Below are positions 9,059 to 17,464 of a stretch of DNA of 57,216 bases, piece after piece. Both the position numbers and the translations under genes were made by a program. The notes below the pieces were generated by a model, which was not told the origin of the DNA, searched no databases, and worked only from the letters and a program-made list of their open reading frames with translations. Source of the DNA: Bacteroidota bacterium (GTDB taxonomy: Bacteria > Bacteroidota > Ignavibacteria > UBA10030 > UBA8401). The number at the start of each line of letters is the position of its first letter. The first letter of the stretch is position 1. The DNA is taken from NCBI GenBank assembly GCA_030679145.1, contig JAUXTU010000030.1, forward strand, positions 1 to 57,216, read 5' to 3'.

Positions 9059-9958
9059 TTATGGAATAAATTCGTGATCGCTTAAAAATTTTGTCATTGC
9101 AGTAAGTGTCGGGAAAAAATTTGGATTGCTGACAGGCCAATCACAGGAATGATCTGCATCATGAACAGTTATCAGTTCACACGTATTTCCGGAATCTTTC
9201 ATTAAGAGTGTATATTTTTGAGCTGCTGCAAACGGAGTGGTTCCGTCTTTGGTTCCGTTCGAGAGAATTGTCGGCGGCATTCCCTTGGTAATACGCAGCA
9301 TCGGAGAAAATTCAGGATGCTCCTCAAAAAATAATGCACCGAATCCTTCACCCAGCACCGGATTATGCAGTACCAACGCATTGGGTTTAGAACTGATCGT
9401 TCGATCTTCTTCCGCTTCATCTCCTCCTTCAATTGCAGTGCAGAAAGCAAGATGACCGCCGGCTGAACCTCCTGCGGCAATAATTTTATCAGGATCAATT
9501 CCTAATTCTGCGGCATGCGCGCGAACATACCGTATCGCCGATTTTGCATCTTTGATACATTCAACTGGGGAAATTCCATGCTTCGATTTGGTCCGATAAT
9601 CGGCAGTGATACCAATAATTCCATGGTCACGAAACCATGCGGCATTTGCGATCTGGTACTCTACGCTTCCCACTACCCATCCTCCTCCAAAAAAATATAC
9701 AATCGCAGGAAGCGGTTTTTTATTTTCACCTTCCGGACGAAGAAGATACAAGAATAGATCGCCCTGAACGCTTTTTTTATACACTATTTTTTCTGAGCGG
9801 GACACAAGCTCGTTCCCGTCCAGTGTATAACTGTTCACCGGAAGTTGCTTTTGATTTATCATTGGAGCTGGTTCTGTTTTTGATGATCTAAAAAAAATAC
9901 ATCCTTGAATACTGCCGAAAGCAAGCAGAAATAGAATTGGGATCACTATTTTTTTCAT
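9059..9958 (-). CDS. Alpha/beta-hydrolase (esterase) lipoprotein
   Basis: 299 residues. The leader ends at SIQGC (Cys20), a good lipobox. The mature start has no acidic run, so it is likely periplasm-facing. Residues 89-94 (FFGGGW) form the oxyanion-hole region typical of hormone-sensitive-lipase/BD-FAE-like esterases. Ser165 in GGSAGG is the nucleophile, and Asp238 (GTKDGT) with His270 (DADH) complete the triad. The family removes acyl groups from small or carbohydrate esters; the substrate cannot be read from sequence. It stands alone between a plus-strand gene and the LamG gene ending at 10179, and nothing ties it firmly to either. Confidence 0.88.
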   Translation of the reverse strand: MKKIVIPILFLLAFGSIQGCIFFRSSKTEPAPMINQKQLPVNSYTLDGNELVSRSEKIVYKKSVQGDLFLYLLRPEGENKKPLPAIVYFFGGGWVVGSVEYQIANAAWFRDHGIIGITADYRTKSKHGISPVECIKDAKSAIRYVRAHAAELGIDPDKIIAAGGSAGGHLAFCTAIEGGDEAEEDRTISSKPNALVLHNPVLGEGFGALFFEEHPEFSPMLRITKGMPPTILSNGTKDGTTPFAAAQKYTLLMKDSGNTCELITVHDADHSCDWPVSNPNFFPTLTAMTKFLSDHEFIP

Positions 9959-10080
9959 GTCAAAATATCCTTTTGCAATATGGTCTAATGATTTTTCCTC
10001 GCCGTATAAATATATTTCTTTTATGTTTACAAATCCATAAACGAAGCAATAATAAAAACAGTGATTCTGTAATTCTTACA

Positions 10081-10120
10081 AAAAAAAATACCGCACTGAT
10101 AGTGAAGAGTATCAGTGCGG
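10081..10120 (-). terminator. Rho-independent terminator of the 10179-11459 gene
   Basis: Perfect 11-bp arms CCGCACTGATA (10091-10101) and TATCAGTGCGG (10110-10120). Read on the minus strand, the stem is followed by TATTTTTTTT. It lies about 60 bases after the stop codon. Confidence 0.85.
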
Positions 10121-10178
10121 CAAATAATACATCAACGCTGTCAGCTTAAAACATCCGACAGTATTGGTATGCGTTCAT

Positions 10179-11459
10179 TTATTTCAATACCATCATTTTC
10201 TTTATTGAAGTAAATGACCCTGCTTCTATTTTATAGAAATATACACCGCTGATAAGATTGCTTGCATTGAATGTTGCGATATGTTTTCCTGCATTCAAAT
10301 GTTGGTTAACAATTGTTGCAACTTCTTGACCAAGGAGATTATAGACCTTCAAACTCACCAATCCATCAGCAAGAATTGAGAAATCAATCTTTGTTGTTGG
10401 GTTAAATGGATTGGGGTAATTTTGATCCATTGAGAAGTGAGAGAGAATTGCCGCTGTTACCTCAACAACATTCCCATACTCAAACTTACCATCTCTGTCA
10501 ATTTGTTTTAGGCGATATGAAGTTTTTCCATAAGCATTTGCGTCAGTAAAACTGTACTGTTGAGGTGCATTTGTCGTTCCATGTCCACCCACAAAACCAA
10601 TTTTTCTCCACTCTTCAAGTGAAGACTTTCGTTCAACATCAAAACCGTAATTGTTTATTTCTGTTGCTGTATTCCAGGCAAGTTCTATACCTTTGTTTAT
10701 TGCTGATGCTGTAAATGAAGTCAGTTCAACAGGCAACGGTGTTGATTCTACCGCACCAAATGCGAGTGCCTCTGCACCTGTTAAAGGATAATCCCACATT
10801 GCTACCTCTGCGATATCAATTGAAGCATCATCACCATCATTATCGCCAAAGAGAATAAACGTTGGATCAAGAGCAAATTGTCCATCAATACCTTGTGAAG
10901 TACCTTCTTTAATAAGAGTGCCATCTAAATAATATCTAAAAAAGTTTCCGAGATCTATGGAAACAATTAATCTATGCCATGTTCCGGCAACCACTACTGG
11001 TAGTGACGTATATCCAGGGTTCCCTTGCCCGATTTCGCCTGTTGGTTTAATGAAAAACTCGGCATCATTTGAATTTGTTTGATTGGTCTGAAAAAATGTA
11101 TACCAAGCTCCAAGTGCTGGAACTCTAAAGTCAAATGCCAATGTGTATTCGTTAGTAGTCAAGCCGCCTCCATTTGCCCCTATTCCGTGCGTTACTATAT
11201 ACTGACTTCCAATTCCAATTGTAACAGCGCCATTACCGCCCGAAGGACCAGAGATCGCTGTTTGAGTGCCTACAGCGGGGTCGTTTAGGTTACCTCCGTT
11301 AATACCAGCAAGATTTAAATTATTTCCAGTGCTTGCTGCTTCTAAGTTCCCCGAATTATCAAATGTCCATCTGCCTACAAGTTGTTGGGAATATGATACT
11401 AACGATGTTAGTAATACCATAGCCACCAAAAAAAATGCCCGTTGTTGAATTCTTTTCAT
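10179..11459 (-). CDS. Secreted LamG-domain protein with T9SS sorting domain
   Basis: 426 residues from the ATG at 11459, which has a strong AGGAGG seven bases upstream. An in-frame ATG 33 bases earlier is disfavoured because that leader (FNFYEHRRIT) is not signal-like. After the signal peptide, residues about 25-230 form a concanavalin-like LamG domain of the local family (GRWTFDNSGNLEA ... DGDDASIDIAEVAMWDYPL). Next comes an Ig/FN3-like segment (LPVELTSFTASAINKGIELAWNTA), then a T9SS sorting domain from FSMDQNYPNPFNPTTK to the end. The last 245 bases nearly match the end of the next LamG gene. LamG folds usually bind carbohydrate or protein; no catalytic residues are seen. Confidence 0.87.
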   Translation of the reverse strand: MKRIQQRAFFLVAMVLLTSLVSYSQQLVGRWTFDNSGNLEAASTGNNLNLAGINGGNLNDPAVGTQTAISGPSGGNGAVTIGIGSQYIVTHGIGANGGGLTTNEYTLAFDFRVPALGAWYTFFQTNQTNSNDAEFFIKPTGEIGQGNPGYTSLPVVVAGTWHRLIVSIDLGNFFRYYLDGTLIKEGTSQGIDGQFALDPTFILFGDNDGDDASIDIAEVAMWDYPLTGAEALAFGAVESTPLPVELTSFTASAINKGIELAWNTATEINNYGFDVERKSSLEEWRKIGFVGGHGTTNAPQQYSFTDANAYGKTSYRLKQIDRDGKFEYGNVVEVTAAILSHFSMDQNYPNPFNPTTKIDFSILADGLVSLKVYNLLGQEVATIVNQHLNAGKHIATFNASNLISGVYFYKIEAGSFTSIKKMMVLK

Positions 11460-11683
11460 AGTGATCCTCCTGTGTTCGTAAAAATTGAACATTAGTTAGT
11501 AGAGCTTTTTCGAAAAGTCAAAATATTTTTGCCATCTATAGAATATTCTTATTTTGATCTCGTCCCTAACGTCTCGTCGCTAAGTGATCCTTTTGAGAGT
11601 GGGAACGAAATGTTACAAAAACTTCATTTCATATTTTTCAGATCGCTACATGGGCTTTGTTTGGTGTTGAACCCAACACGGAA

Positions 11684-11730
11684 TAAAAAATACTGCCGAA
11701 CAAACGCGGTAACATCCGGCAGTATTTTTT
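11684..11730. terminator. Bidirectional terminator of the 11742-14642 gene
   Basis: AAAAAATACTGCCG and CGGCAGTATTTTTT arms flank a 19-nt loop (about 11698-11716). Both strands carry a T-run after the stem. It begins 12 bases after the stop codon of the minus-strand LamG gene. Confidence 0.8.
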
Positions 11731-11741
11731 TGCTGCAGATG

Positions 11742-14642
11742 TTATTTCAATACCATCATTTTCTTTATTGAAGTAAATGATCCTGCTTCTATCTTATAGA
11801 AATACACACCGCTTGAAAGATTGCTTGCGTTGAATGTTGCAATATGTTTTCCTGCATTCAATTGTTGATTAACAATTGTTGCAACTTCTTGACCAAGAAG
11901 GTTATAGACCTTCAAACTCACCAATCCGTCAGCAAGAATTGAGAAATCAATCTTTGTTGTTGGGTTAAATGGATTGGGGTAATTTTGAAGCAGTTCATAC
12001 GTCGTTGCAATTGCATTTTCATCACGCCGAACGCCGGTTAAGACGCTGTCATTTTCAAACCAAACGACTGGTTCGGTTCTCGGTGTGCCATTTAACAATG
12101 AATCAATGCGATCTTTACTGCTTGGCCAAACATCTCCCGTTGCTTTATGAATGACGAATTTATAGATAATTTTCTTCACCGAAGTGATATTATATGTACC
12201 GGTGTAGATACTATCAGTATTTGGATCTGCTAACAAGTGTGTATTACCACCCCATCCATTAAAGTCTCCGCGAACAACAACTGAATCTTTTGCTTTATCG
12301 AATTTTGCAAATCTCATTTGTTTCTTCATGTTCACTTGGAATGTGATGAAGTTGTCAGAATAGACCGTGGTACTATCAAAACTAAACCAAGTAACCGGCA
12401 ATGTCATTGGTGTGGAGGGAATCGAGTCTTTTCGGTCACTGCTTGTTTCCCATTGATCTCCGGCAACATTCGGACTGAGCATTACATATTTGTATGTAAT
12501 TTTTTTCGGTGCTCCCGGAACTGAGAATGTGCCTGCATATACACTATCTCCATCGGGATCTGTTAATTTATACGCATTGCCGCCCCATCCTTGAAAATCT
12601 CCGCGAACGACGACAGTATCTTTTGCTTTGTCAAACTTTTTAATTTTCATTTGCACTTTCATATTTACTTGGAATGTAACGTGATCTGATAATACTTTTC
12701 CAAGTTTAGTAACATCCGATGCTGATAATGGATAATTCCACATTTGAACTTCAGCAACATCGATATCAGCATCATCACCATCATCATCACCGAACATTAA
12801 CAAAAGACTGTCAAGCGCAAATCTACCATCCACTGCCAAAGCCGATCCGGCATATAATAGTTTTCCATCTAAATAGTAATTATGCAGCAAACCATTTTGA
12901 ATGGAAACAACCAATCTGTGCCATGTCTTATCGGTAACGCCCGTTGCTGAATATCCCGTAGCCGCTGTTCCAATTACTCCTGTATTCGGCTTAATAAAAC
13001 ATTCTCCATCATCTGTGTTACTGGGATTGGTTTGGAAGAAATTATACCATTTTGTATTATCAGGCAGTCTAAAGTCTACCATAATAGAGTATGCATTGAC
13101 TCTATGAAGGGAATCTGCACCACCGCCATTTGGTGTAAATCCGTGCGTCAATTTATAATAACTTCCTTTTGGAACTCTAACAGCGCCGTTGCTTGCACTA
13201 GGACCTGCAACTACGGTATCTTTTCCAAGACCACCGCGCACAAGATCCTTACCAAAACCCGGAACTGCGGCAGTTAAATTCAATGGATTATCAAATGTCC
13301 ATTTTCCAACAACAACACTATCAACAAAAACTTTTCCAAGACCCGTAACATCACCATCGGTTAATGAATAATTCCACATTCTCATTTCAGCAATATCGAT
13401 ATCAGCATCATCACCATCATTGTCGCCAAGCATCAATAAATACTTCTCAAGTGCCCATCGGCTGCTGTCAATATTTTGAGCGGTTCCAGCTTTTATAAGA
13501 ACTCCATCTAAATATAGATTGTGATGTGTACCATTTTTATTAGAGAGAACAAATCTGTGCCATGTCTTATCTGTAACACCAGTTGTCGAATATCCGGTGG
13601 CAGCAGTTCCGATTACACCTGTAGTCGGTTTAATGAAACATTCACCATCGCTCACATTAGTTGTATCTGTTTGATAGAACGTATACCATTTTGTATTATC
13701 AAGAAGTCTAAAATCTACCATAATGGAGTATTCATTAACACGTAACGTACCGCCACCATTTGGTGCAAATCCATGTGTCAATTTCAAATAACTTCCGAGT
13801 GGAACTCTTACTGCACCATTTCCAGGACTTGGACCTGCAACAGCAGAATCTTTTCCAAGACCGCCGAGTACAAGATCTTTTCCAAACCCGGGTGCAACAA
13901 CAGTGAGATTTGATGGATCATCAAATGTCCATTTCGATTGCCGTTTTACCGGTATCGGTGTTCCAAGTTCTGCAATTTCATTAGCTGTCAATGGACGATT
14001 CCAGATTTCAAGTTCAGCAACATCCATAGGAGCATCATCACCATCATTGTCCGCAAACATTAACAACAGTGGATCAAGTGCAAATCTGCTGCTATCAACA
14101 TATTGAGCTGTTCCAGTTTTAAGAAGAACTCCGTCCAAATAGGTGTCAAACTGTGTACCATTTTTTACGGAAACTACCAATCTATGCCATGAAGTATCTA
14201 TAACTCCTATTGTTGAATACCCAGTAGTACCGTTACCAATTACTCCTGTGGTTGGTTTAACAAATAATTCACCATCGCTTGTATTCGTTGAATCTGTTTG
14301 AAAGAACGTGTACCATTTTGTAGCATTAAGAAGTTTAAAGTCGATCATAATCGAGTATTCATTAACACGTAATGTACCACCACCGTTTGGTGCAAATCCG
14401 TGTGCTAATTTAAAATAACTTCCAAGAGGAATTCTTACAGCACCATTACCAGCAACCGGTCCTGCAACAGCAGAATCTGTTCCAACGAGGACAAGATCCT
14501 TTCCAAAGCCAGGAACTGCTGCGGTAAGATTTAATGTATTGTCAAATGTCCACCTCCCTTGAGGTATTTGCCCATATCCGTATGAGGATACAAGAGCTAT
14601 TGTTATTAACAATAACAAGGATGATCGAAACAAGTTTTTCAT
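11742..14642 (-). CDS. Secreted protein with three LamG domains, two starch-binding-like domains and T9SS tail
   Basis: 966 residues. The signal peptide (SLLLLITIALVSS) ends near YGQ. Three tandem LamG domains at about 25-232, 235-447 and 448-665 share phrases such as RWTFD, GPSPGNGAVRVPLGSY and DGDDADIDIAEM. Two copies of an approximately 100-residue domain follow at 668-770 and 772-875, with VTFQVNMKVQM, VVVRGDFQGWGGN and KITYKYVM. These resemble the CBM20/CBM48-type fold of alpha-glucan-binding and SusE-like proteins. The T9SS sorting domain occupies about 883-966. The composition suggests glycan binding at the cell surface without catalysis. The gene has its own terminator at 11684-11730. 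A conserved palindrome lies 443 bases upstream at 15085. Confidence 0.87.
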   Translation of the reverse strand: MKNLFRSSLLLLITIALVSSYGYGQIPQGRWTFDNTLNLTAAVPGFGKDLVLVGTDSAVAGPVAGNGAVRIPLGSYFKLAHGFAPNGGGTLRVNEYSIMIDFKLLNATKWYTFFQTDSTNTSDGELFVKPTTGVIGNGTTGYSTIGVIDTSWHRLVVSVKNGTQFDTYLDGVLLKTGTAQYVDSSRFALDPLLLMFADNDGDDAPMDVAELEIWNRPLTANEIAELGTPIPVKRQSKWTFDDPSNLTVVAPGFGKDLVLGGLGKDSAVAGPSPGNGAVRVPLGSYLKLTHGFAPNGGGTLRVNEYSIMVDFRLLDNTKWYTFYQTDTTNVSDGECFIKPTTGVIGTAATGYSTTGVTDKTWHRFVLSNKNGTHHNLYLDGVLIKAGTAQNIDSSRWALEKYLLMLGDNDGDDADIDIAEMRMWNYSLTDGDVTGLGKVFVDSVVVGKWTFDNPLNLTAAVPGFGKDLVRGGLGKDTVVAGPSASNGAVRVPKGSYYKLTHGFTPNGGGADSLHRVNAYSIMVDFRLPDNTKWYNFFQTNPSNTDDGECFIKPNTGVIGTAATGYSATGVTDKTWHRLVVSIQNGLLHNYYLDGKLLYAGSALAVDGRFALDSLLLMFGDDDGDDADIDVAEVQMWNYPLSASDVTKLGKVLSDHVTFQVNMKVQMKIKKFDKAKDTVVVRGDFQGWGGNAYKLTDPDGDSVYAGTFSVPGAPKKITYKYVMLSPNVAGDQWETSSDRKDSIPSTPMTLPVTWFSFDSTTVYSDNFITFQVNMKKQMRFAKFDKAKDSVVVRGDFNGWGGNTHLLADPNTDSIYTGTYNITSVKKIIYKFVIHKATGDVWPSSKDRIDSLLNGTPRTEPVVWFENDSVLTGVRRDENAIATTYELLQNYPNPFNPTTKIDFSILADGLVSLKVYNLLGQEVATIVNQQLNAGKHIATFNASNLSSGVYFYKIEAGSFTSIKKMMVLK

Positions 14643-14864
14643 ATTACTTTTCTCCTTTTGTTTGTTGGATAAGCTGGTTATGGTTCTATTTTAATACTAC
14701 GGTTTTATTTATTTGACGATATATTGATTTATCTTCTTTCTGTGCTGTGAGCAAATGACGTTGGAACACTCCTGAAGATAACCCGATAGCATTCCATTTA
14801 ATTTCTTAATATCCGACAATTTACATTTTCATTCTGACTTTGATAATTTTAAGACCTGGTATTA
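14643..14864. other. Intergenic leader of the triple-LamG gene
   Basis: No gene or terminator is visible. The sequence is AT-rich. The promoter of the gene starting at 14642 is expected here, but no TAnnTTTG element was found. Confidence 0.4.
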
Positions 14865-15018
14865 AACATTCTTTTTAGAAACTATCTCAAAAATGAATTT
14901 TATTGTCATAATCTCGTTTTAATAATTAAAGACAAAAACCGAGATTTCTCTCCCGCTAAAGCGGAATCGAAATGACAATGATTAGGTGTTTTTGAGATGA
15001 CTTCTAGTAAAAAGTGTT
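14865..15018. repeat. MITE/REP-like imperfect palindromic element
   Basis: The ends are imperfect inverted repeats: a left arm AACATTCTTTTTAG...ATCTCAAAAA...ATTGTCAT pairs with a right arm ATGACAAT...TTTTTGAGAT...GTGTT. The centre carries CCGC-TAAA-GCGG (14953-14964) next to GAGATTTCTC and TCGAAATGAC. About 50-bp arms and a size near 150 bp fit a non-autonomous intergenic repeat. No coding capacity or target duplication was found. It sits between palindrome 15085-15096 and the gene it precedes. Confidence 0.6.
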
Positions 15019-15080
15019 CTTGACATTCAATTCATATGAAACCAAACATAGTTAAATTACCGTATCACTCTATAATGAAC

Positions 15081-15102
15081 AATCCCACGTACGTGGTATC
15101 TT
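15081..15102. promoter_or_regulatory. Palindromic operator A (CCACGTACGTGG)
   Basis: Perfect 12-bp palindrome at 15085-15096 inside the longer context TCCCACG-TA-CGTGGTATC. It shares AATCCCACGTACGTGGTAT with the site at 17392 and fits the same 7-2-7 inverted-heptamer pattern as four other sites in this window. It is 443 bases upstream of the triple-LamG gene start, with a repeat element in between. Confidence 0.7.
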
Positions 15103-15175
15103 GAATGAGTGCAATAAAGAGAGACTCTTGCGAGGGAAAGAAGTATCGGGGAATCTTTAAAAGGGTATAAAATAT

Positions 15176-15204
15176 CAACGGTCGCATTTGAGATGCGACC
15201 GTTG
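15176..15204 (-). terminator. Terminator of the 15234-17246 gene
   Basis: Perfect 12-bp arms CAACGGTCGCAT and ATGCGACCGTTG with loop TTGAG. On the minus strand it is followed by ATATTTTATA. The stem core CGGTCGC recurs in the terminator at 26366-26390. Confidence 0.8.
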
Positions 15205-15233
15205 CAAAAACATCAAATAAAATATTGTAATTA

Positions 15234-17246
15234 CTATTTAATCAACATCATTTTCTTTACTGAACTGAATGAACCTGATTCAAGTCTATACATATATATA
15301 CCAGTTGCCAGTTTCGATGCATCGAAATTGACTGTATAGGAGCCAGCTTCTTGGAATTGATTAAAGATATTCATCACTTCACGACCGAGAATATCAAATA
15401 CTTTCAAGCTAACCATTCCTGATTGTGGAATACTGAACTTAATGTTTGTTGCCGGATTAAACGGGTTTGGATAATTCTGCAATAACTCAAATGTTGTTGC
15501 AACGGCAGCGTTGCGTTGTACCCCTGTTGTCCACGCATTTCCAATCCATGTATGCGTCCAATTATACATATTGATCCATGAGTTATCATTATTCAATGTT
15601 GAATAACTAAGAATTGCTTCCCGACCGGAGGTTAAATCACGATCGTTGATCGAGAAGTCTAAAGGAATGCGCATGCCTACTTTCGGAACAAACACGCTAT
15701 CGCCGGGAATAATTGCGGCAAAAGTTGTAAATGGAATTTTTGCTTCAACAATATAACCTGGTGTTAATGTTTTTACCTTCCACACATAGTTTGCACTGGG
15801 ATACATTACAATAGCATTTCCTATACCCTTATCATTATTAATGCGATTTTTTGAAAAACGAAGCATATAATCCGGTGCTGCTCCTCGAGTATATCCTGCA
15901 TGTGATGTTCCTCTCCAGTCGTACAACCCAATGTTTAAATCAGGTGCATCACTTTGCCAAGTTGATGAAAGAGTTGTATCGACAGCAACCGTATCATCAA
16001 CGACATCGTACGCGATATAAAAATTATTTGCATCCATTGCCAGATATACTTTTACCGAAAGATCCAGACTATCTGTTAATTTTCCACCTGGTACTAAATG
16101 TGCTGCCGCGTTTGGACCAAAAGCATTCAATCTAATTGGTAGAATGGATGCCCATTCACTTAGCGATCCATCAGCAACAAAATTCGCCGGTGCAGTTGGA
16201 GAGATCACTGGAACACCTTTTGCTTTTGTTGTAACAGGTGTAGCCGCTACTGCCACAGGACCTATATTAGCTAGAGCATCTATTGCACCTACACCATAAT
16301 AATAAGTAATGTTTTGATCTGTTACCGGTGAACGAAGAACATGAGATACCGTTTGTGTTCCTAATCCTATACTATATGGTGCGAGTCGTTCAATTGTAGA
16401 ATCAATTTTAGTAAATGATTTTTCACTAAAGTAGACGTTATACTTTGAACCGGGTTCATCAGGGACATCAGTCCATGTTATTGTATTTGTATACGAACCT
16501 TCCCCGCCTCCAATACTAACCACGCCGGTTGGTGCCTCTGGTGGAGTTTTATCCAGTTCATGCCCAAATCCTCCAAGGGTTAAGATTGTACCATCGTCTA
16601 ACGCAGAATTCCAAACTGAAAGTTCAGCACAATCAATCTCGGTGTCTTCACCATCTTCATCGGCAAATATCAATAAAGGATTCGCAAGTGCAAACCTGCC
16701 ATCGAGACCTTGAGCAGTTGCATTTTTAATTATTTGTCCGTCAATATAATACTTAAACTGCGTACCATTTTTTACAGAGATGACAAGTCTATACCATTCG
16801 TTTGGAGTAACAGAAAACAATGAATATCCAGTTGATCCAACCCCGATAGTTGCATCGGTATTTCTAATAAAAAAATCTCCATCAGTTGCATTCGATGTAT
16901 CTGTCTGAAAAAAACATTTCCAAACACTAATGTTTGGTGCTCTAAAATCAATCATCAATGTATATTCATTTACCAATTTACCGGCACCACCGCCGTTGGG
17001 ACTCATTCCATGATACATTTTATAATAACTGCCAACTCCGATCTTAACTGCGCCATTACCTACATCCGGACCGGCGATAGCTTGATGGGTTCCGACTAAT
17101 TCCAAAGCTGAACCAACATCAGCTTTTAAAACATTTGCCGCATCATCAAACTTCCACCACCCTTGTCTTGCAGGTGTTTGGCTGTACAGCGAAGAGACAC
17201 CATGCAACGATAAAAGAAGAATAACAATTGGGTAAATTCTTTTCAT
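15234..17246 (-). CDS. Secreted LamG + FN3 + CBM9/DOMON-like protein with T9SS tail
   Basis: 670 residues. A signal peptide ends near LYSQ. Residues 24-228 are the local LamG domain (GWWKFDDAANVL ... DGEDTEIDCAELSVW). Residues 233-335 look like fibronectin III (PPEAPTGVVSIGG ... TYYYGVGAID). Residues about 350-580 match the CBM9/DOMON-like pattern: FVADGSLSEWASILPIRLN opens it, followed by VKVYLAMDANNFYIAYDVVDD and YIVEAKIPFTTF. This module commonly binds sugars or haem in secreted enzymes. The T9SS domain (LLQNYPNPFNPATNIKFSI to MMLIK) closes the protein. Palindrome B lies 146 bases upstream of the start, and a terminator follows the gene, so it is probably a single-gene regulated unit. Confidence 0.87.
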   Translation of the reverse strand: MKRIYPIVILLLSLHGVSSLYSQTPARQGWWKFDDAANVLKADVGSALELVGTHQAIAGPDVGNGAVKIGVGSYYKMYHGMSPNGGGAGKLVNEYTLMIDFRAPNISVWKCFFQTDTSNATDGDFFIRNTDATIGVGSTGYSLFSVTPNEWYRLVISVKNGTQFKYYIDGQIIKNATAQGLDGRFALANPLLIFADEDGEDTEIDCAELSVWNSALDDGTILTLGGFGHELDKTPPEAPTGVVSIGGGEGSYTNTITWTDVPDEPGSKYNVYFSEKSFTKIDSTIERLAPYSIGLGTQTVSHVLRSPVTDQNITYYYGVGAIDALANIGPVAVAATPVTTKAKGVPVISPTAPANFVADGSLSEWASILPIRLNAFGPNAAAHLVPGGKLTDSLDLSVKVYLAMDANNFYIAYDVVDDTVAVDTTLSSTWQSDAPDLNIGLYDWRGTSHAGYTRGAAPDYMLRFSKNRINNDKGIGNAIVMYPSANYVWKVKTLTPGYIVEAKIPFTTFAAIIPGDSVFVPKVGMRIPLDFSINDRDLTSGREAILSYSTLNNDNSWINMYNWTHTWIGNAWTTGVQRNAAVATTFELLQNYPNPFNPATNIKFSIPQSGMVSLKVFDILGREVMNIFNQFQEAGSYTVNFDASKLATGIYMYRLESGSFSSVKKMMLIK

Positions 17247-17387
17247 AATATACCTTAGTAAATTGTTTATAAATTTAGATAATGAAATTTATCTGTTTTT
17301 TTGTTGTTTCAATGATTATTACGATGTTTTTATTAAAACAAATACTATATAGCCGTTCAAAAATTACCGTTTTATCAACCAACGAAC

Positions 17388-17408
17388 AATCCCACGTACG
17401 TGGTATGT
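17388..17408. promoter_or_regulatory. Palindromic operator B (CCACGTACGTGG)
   Basis: Perfect palindrome at 17392-17403 in the context GAACAATCCCACG-TA-CGTGGTATG, 146 bases upstream of the LamG-CBM9 gene. It is nearly identical over more than 20 bases to site A although the surrounding DNA is unrelated. Confidence 0.72.
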
Positions 17409-17464
17409 TAAAACGAGATGGGTGTGTAACCTATGCACAAAGTTAATGTTGATCTCTTATGATA

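Noticed and set aside
12700..14560. Periodic repeats considered as CRISPR or VNTR
   Set aside because: They are three coding copies of the LamG domain, about 650 bases each, not short spaced repeats.
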